Positions 61,301 to 64,000 of a DNA stretch of 64,000 nt are shown here, piece by piece. Below the pieces are notes generated by a model. The model was not told the origin of the DNA, ran no database searches, and was given only the letters and a program-made list of their open reading frames with translations. The position numbers were made by a program, and so were the translations under genes. The stretch is taken from positions 11,413,001 to 11,477,000 of the forward strand of contig CM055318.2 in NCBI GenBank assembly GCA_029255685.2. Reading direction: 5' to 3'. Origin of the DNA: Silene conica. Lineage: Eukaryota; Streptophyta; Magnoliopsida; Caryophyllales; Caryophyllaceae. The first letter of the stretch is position 1, and each line of letters begins with the position of its first letter.

Positions 61301-62386
61301 TGCTCCATTCCCGACTCGCAGGTCCACATCACCCTTTGCGAGAGGTGTGATGTTTTTTAGGCCCTGCAAATGATTACTCAGATGAGAACCACAACCGGTA
61401 TCAAGTACCCAAGTTCCGAAACTTGCATGGTTAATCTCAATCATATGAATATAAGATGACATACCAACATGAGTGATGCGGCCTGCTTTTATGTCCTCAC
61501 GGTACACTGGACAATTCCGCCTCCAATGCCCAGTCTTGTGGCAATGGTGGCACTCAATGTTACCGTCTTTGCTCTTTGATTTGCCTTGTGAGCTACTTGT
61601 CTCACCAGGCCCACTCTTAAATCTGGCCCTTTTGAATTTAGGAGGCTTAGCTACTGTTAGCTCTGTTTGAGCTTTTCCCTTACCCTTTCCCTTATTTGCA
61701 ATCATGAGAACGTCTTGCTTCATGCTTCCACTCAAATTATGATCCTTCTCGGTCTGTACGAGAAGGGAGTGTAGCTTATGAGGACTTTTCTTCATGTCAT
61801 TCATGTAATAGTTTGCCCTGAATAAGGAAAAACCATCATGAAGTGAATGAAGCATTCGATCAATGATTACGTTCTCACTGATCTTGCAGTTCGGGGACTC
61901 CAATTTCTCGACATTCTCAATCATATTGAGAATGTGTTGGCTAACTGGTTGGCCCTTTTGGAGTTTCGCATCGAAGAAGCGACAGGTGTGCTCATATGAA
62001 ACGATTCTCGGTGCTTTTGAGAATTCGTTTGTGAGTGTGGTGAAAATATTATTTGCACCATGGGAAATGAAGCGTCTTTGCAAATTGGGTTTCATTGCAA
62101 AAATGAGTACGTTCTTTATCGCACCCGCTTCCATAACGAAATCACTATAAGCTTGTGATACGTTAGCTCTAGCAGTGGGGCCTGGGTTAGGTGGTAAAGG
62201 CTCAGTTAAATACTTGAGCTTACCATCAGCTACAGCTGCATTCCGTAATGCAGCCTCCCAGTCCGCAAAGTTGGACCCATCATTTTTCAGTCGCGTGGAC
62301 TGATTCATGTGGTCCATGAAAGCCTTAAGCCAGGATTCTTTTCTTAGTGTGGCACTAGGCATAGGGGCATCATTATGACCAGCCAT
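58355..62386 (-). pseudogene. Copia gag-pol polyprotein, one frame with two nonsense codons
   Basis: From 62386 the frame encodes gag, a zinc knuckle CHHCHKTGHWRRNC (CX2CX4HX4C), a protease WVLDTGCGSHLSN, a GAG-pre-integrase HCRMGHINEKR, an integrase (HTDVC, FTDDLSRYGY, SDRGGEYL, GTPQLNGVSERRNRTLL), a reverse transcriptase (WKWLYKMK-like region, QMDVKTAFLNGYLEE, LLYVDDILLIGN) and an RNase H (YADASFQTD, ESEYYAVSEAAKEAIWM, YCDNRGAI). TGA after DKLGP (60272-60274) and TAA after MTSR (58949-58951) are in frame, so two single-base changes account for the breaks; no frameshift is needed. TGA probably comes from CGA by deamination. About 1,341 sense codons, normal for Copia. Inactive as it stands unless the stops are read through. 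Confidence 0.93.
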
Positions 62387-63067
62387 AGTATTTGCAGTAT
62401 TATTGTTTTGTTTAGGTGAATTCTACACTGTAAAGAAGAAATTAAAACATAATAAGCATACCATCGTTTTGTAAATAGTCTAGCAAAAACAGTTTAATGC
62501 GAGAACTTTGGCATTTATATAATTGATCTTCCTCAAAAACTATATAAACGATCCCAAGACTCAATTTCAGTAAATTGATAAGCCAACCTCTTGGCTAATT
62601 CTACATTTAGAATTATTACTTGACAAATTTCTGTAAATTCTATCTTTAGTCCACCATAACCACAGGATCGTACGAGGGTCATGGTGTTGAGGTAAAATAA
62701 GTCAACAACTACTACTTACCCAACGTAGAAGGGGTCATATGGAAAGTAAGGTCCTATATGTCTGGCGACGAAGAAGGGATTCATAGTAATTTGACTTATA
62801 AAAGACTAATCTCAATTTTAGGTTATAGAGGAAGATCCCATCATCTTTAATTTTAATTCATTTAAGTGAACACATATCTTGCATGCGAGAATGAATAAAC
62901 TAAGGTGATGGCTTTAAGGGAAAAACGTGTGACATCTTTATGTCGACACGGACTAGCATACATACTATATGAGTCAATTTTCATGCAATTCAGGTGGTTT
63001 GGTTTAGGCGGAAAAATGATGCAAAACAAACATGTGAATGACAAACAAAACGTAAATAAAGCAAGTC

Positions 63068-63142
63068 CTAGTGTGGCCTATCCTACCAAAAAAATTATGT
63101 TTCCTTCATTACGAAAACATAATTTACTAAGGCCACACTAAG
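63068..63142. repeat. near-perfect ~75-base hairpin
   Basis: Outer arms CTAGTGTGGCCT and AGGCCACACTAAG; inner arms AAATTATGTTTCC and GAAAACATAATTT. Located in the Copia leader, where packaging or dimer signals lie; function not shown. Confidence 0.8.
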
Positions 63143-63769
63143 TATTACAATTGTAAAAGCGTAAATAAATCCATTCATTCATTCAACAATATAATATATA
63201 GAATGCATCATACTAATTAAATTAATCTTTCAAGACATGATTCCGTAATTATGTAGAGTAATTTACCAAAGCACCATTTAATGATTTAAATTATGTGATA
63301 ATTCCGTAATTCATCTCATAATTTTAATCAAACAAACATATTCATATTATCGTATAATATGAATTAATCCAACATTATTTTAAACCGTTTTAAAATAATT
63401 AGGTATCAAAACTAGTGAACTTTTTCACCCAAAAATTACACATTATCTTTATAATGTATAAAAAAAATTTAAAAGAAAACAGCCCATGAAGTATAATGAT
63501 TTAGCCGAGACAAACCGAGAAAGAAAAACAAAAAACTTTAAAGCGTTGCAAACAAACAGCCCAAAACAAAAAGAAGCCTGGAAACTAATTTCCGGCGCTT
63601 CCAAAAAGCGCTGAAACTTGAGCAAAGCGTCGAAAATAGAGGGGAAACCGCGGCTAAAAGATAGCAGAAACTGGTTGCGACGCTTTTTAAAATTGCTGTA
63701 ACTTGACGCTTTTATAAAAGCTGTAAGCCCAGAACATGACCAAAAACACTGAAAAACTACACAAAGTGT

Positions 63770-63885
63770 CGCAAAGAAACCCAGAAAAGCGCTGAAAAAG
63801 CACAAAGCGTCGAAAGAAACCCAGAAAAACGCTGGAAAATGCACAAAGCGACGAAAGTAACCCAGAAAAGCGCTGGACAACCCTA
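63770..63885. repeat. ~45-base tandem repeat, three units
   Basis: AACCCAGAAAAGCGCTG followed by CACAAAGCG(T/A)CGAAAG recurs three times with variation; related AGCGTCG words start near 63600. Confidence 0.8.
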
Positions 63886-64000
63886 TTTCGAATTTTTCTC
63901 TACTTTTTCTTTTAAATAGACCCATGAACTTGAATAACTAATGTCGGGTTGCTAAATACGAGATCGATAACCTTCAAAATTCTAATCTTTATTAGATATA

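Larger units (their letters stand above)
62387..64000 (-). other. long 5' leader of the right-hand Copia element
   Basis: No 5' LTR or primer-binding site is seen, so the leader exceeds 1.6 kb or includes another insertion. It holds a hairpin at 63068-63142 and a short tandem repeat at 63770-63885. The 158-codon minus-strand frame at 63449-63925 is Phe-rich, partly made by the repeat, and matches nothing I recognise. Confidence 0.5.

Noticed and set aside
63449-63925. 158-aa Phe-rich protein
   Set aside because: Partly built from a tandem repeat in the Copia leader, no recognised domain and low complexity.

Overview
The window is plant nuclear DNA, almost certainly from a eudicot: AT-rich, with GT-AG introns, long AT and GA microsatellites and layered transposable elements. 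The one clear host gene resembles, from memory, the UGT708 C-glucosyltransferases described in buckwheat and legumes. That and the element mix make Caryophyllales a reasonable but unproven guess. Nothing points to a prokaryote, virus or organelle.

Layout. 1-1009 looks like the end of an LTR retroelement. 1009-5097 is the 3' part of a mariner-like element holding a transposase remnant, a ~63-bp minisatellite and a convergent 179-codon ORF. 5100-8035 is a broken LINE on the minus strand. 8105-9800 has a GC-rich palindromic repeat, a foldback, a MULE-type MITE and a Tourist-type MITE. 10414-22398 is a complete CACTA (En/Spm) element with 3-bp target duplication AGA, an intact TNP2 transposase and a multi-exon TNPA-like/Ulp1-protease gene split by one stop codon lying exactly at an exon end. 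23009-30317 (minus) is the host gene, a two-exon UGT708-like glycosyltransferase (460 aa) whose 5.9-kb intron is full of nested MITEs. A 5'-truncated LINE with a 13-bp target duplication sits about 45 bp upstream of its TATA box.

31819-45600 is a graveyard of small elements: MULE MITEs, a Harbinger MITE, a ~300-bp inverted-repeat element, tandem repeats with G-tracts, a Stowaway MITE, two microsatellite-bounded TIR elements (one carrying an F-box/LRR gene fragment) and Helitron ends. 45600-47330 is a third LINE remnant. 47570-56566 is a complete LTR retrotransposon (1,306-bp LTRs, GTTAC target duplication, primer-binding site and polypurine tract) with LTRs about 99% identical but only relic Copia coding sequence. 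56664-64000 is a related Copia element on the minus strand with a gag-pol frame intact except for two nonsense codons; its 5' LTR is beyond the right edge.

Most genes here serve element mobility: TNP2 and the TNPA/Ulp1 gene would drive the CACTA, and a relative of the right-hand Copia element probably mobilised the coding-dead one. The UGT is the only gene likely to serve plant metabolism (flavone C-glycosides), and its promoter and intron have been remodelled by insertions. All calls are from reading the sequence; no database search was run.
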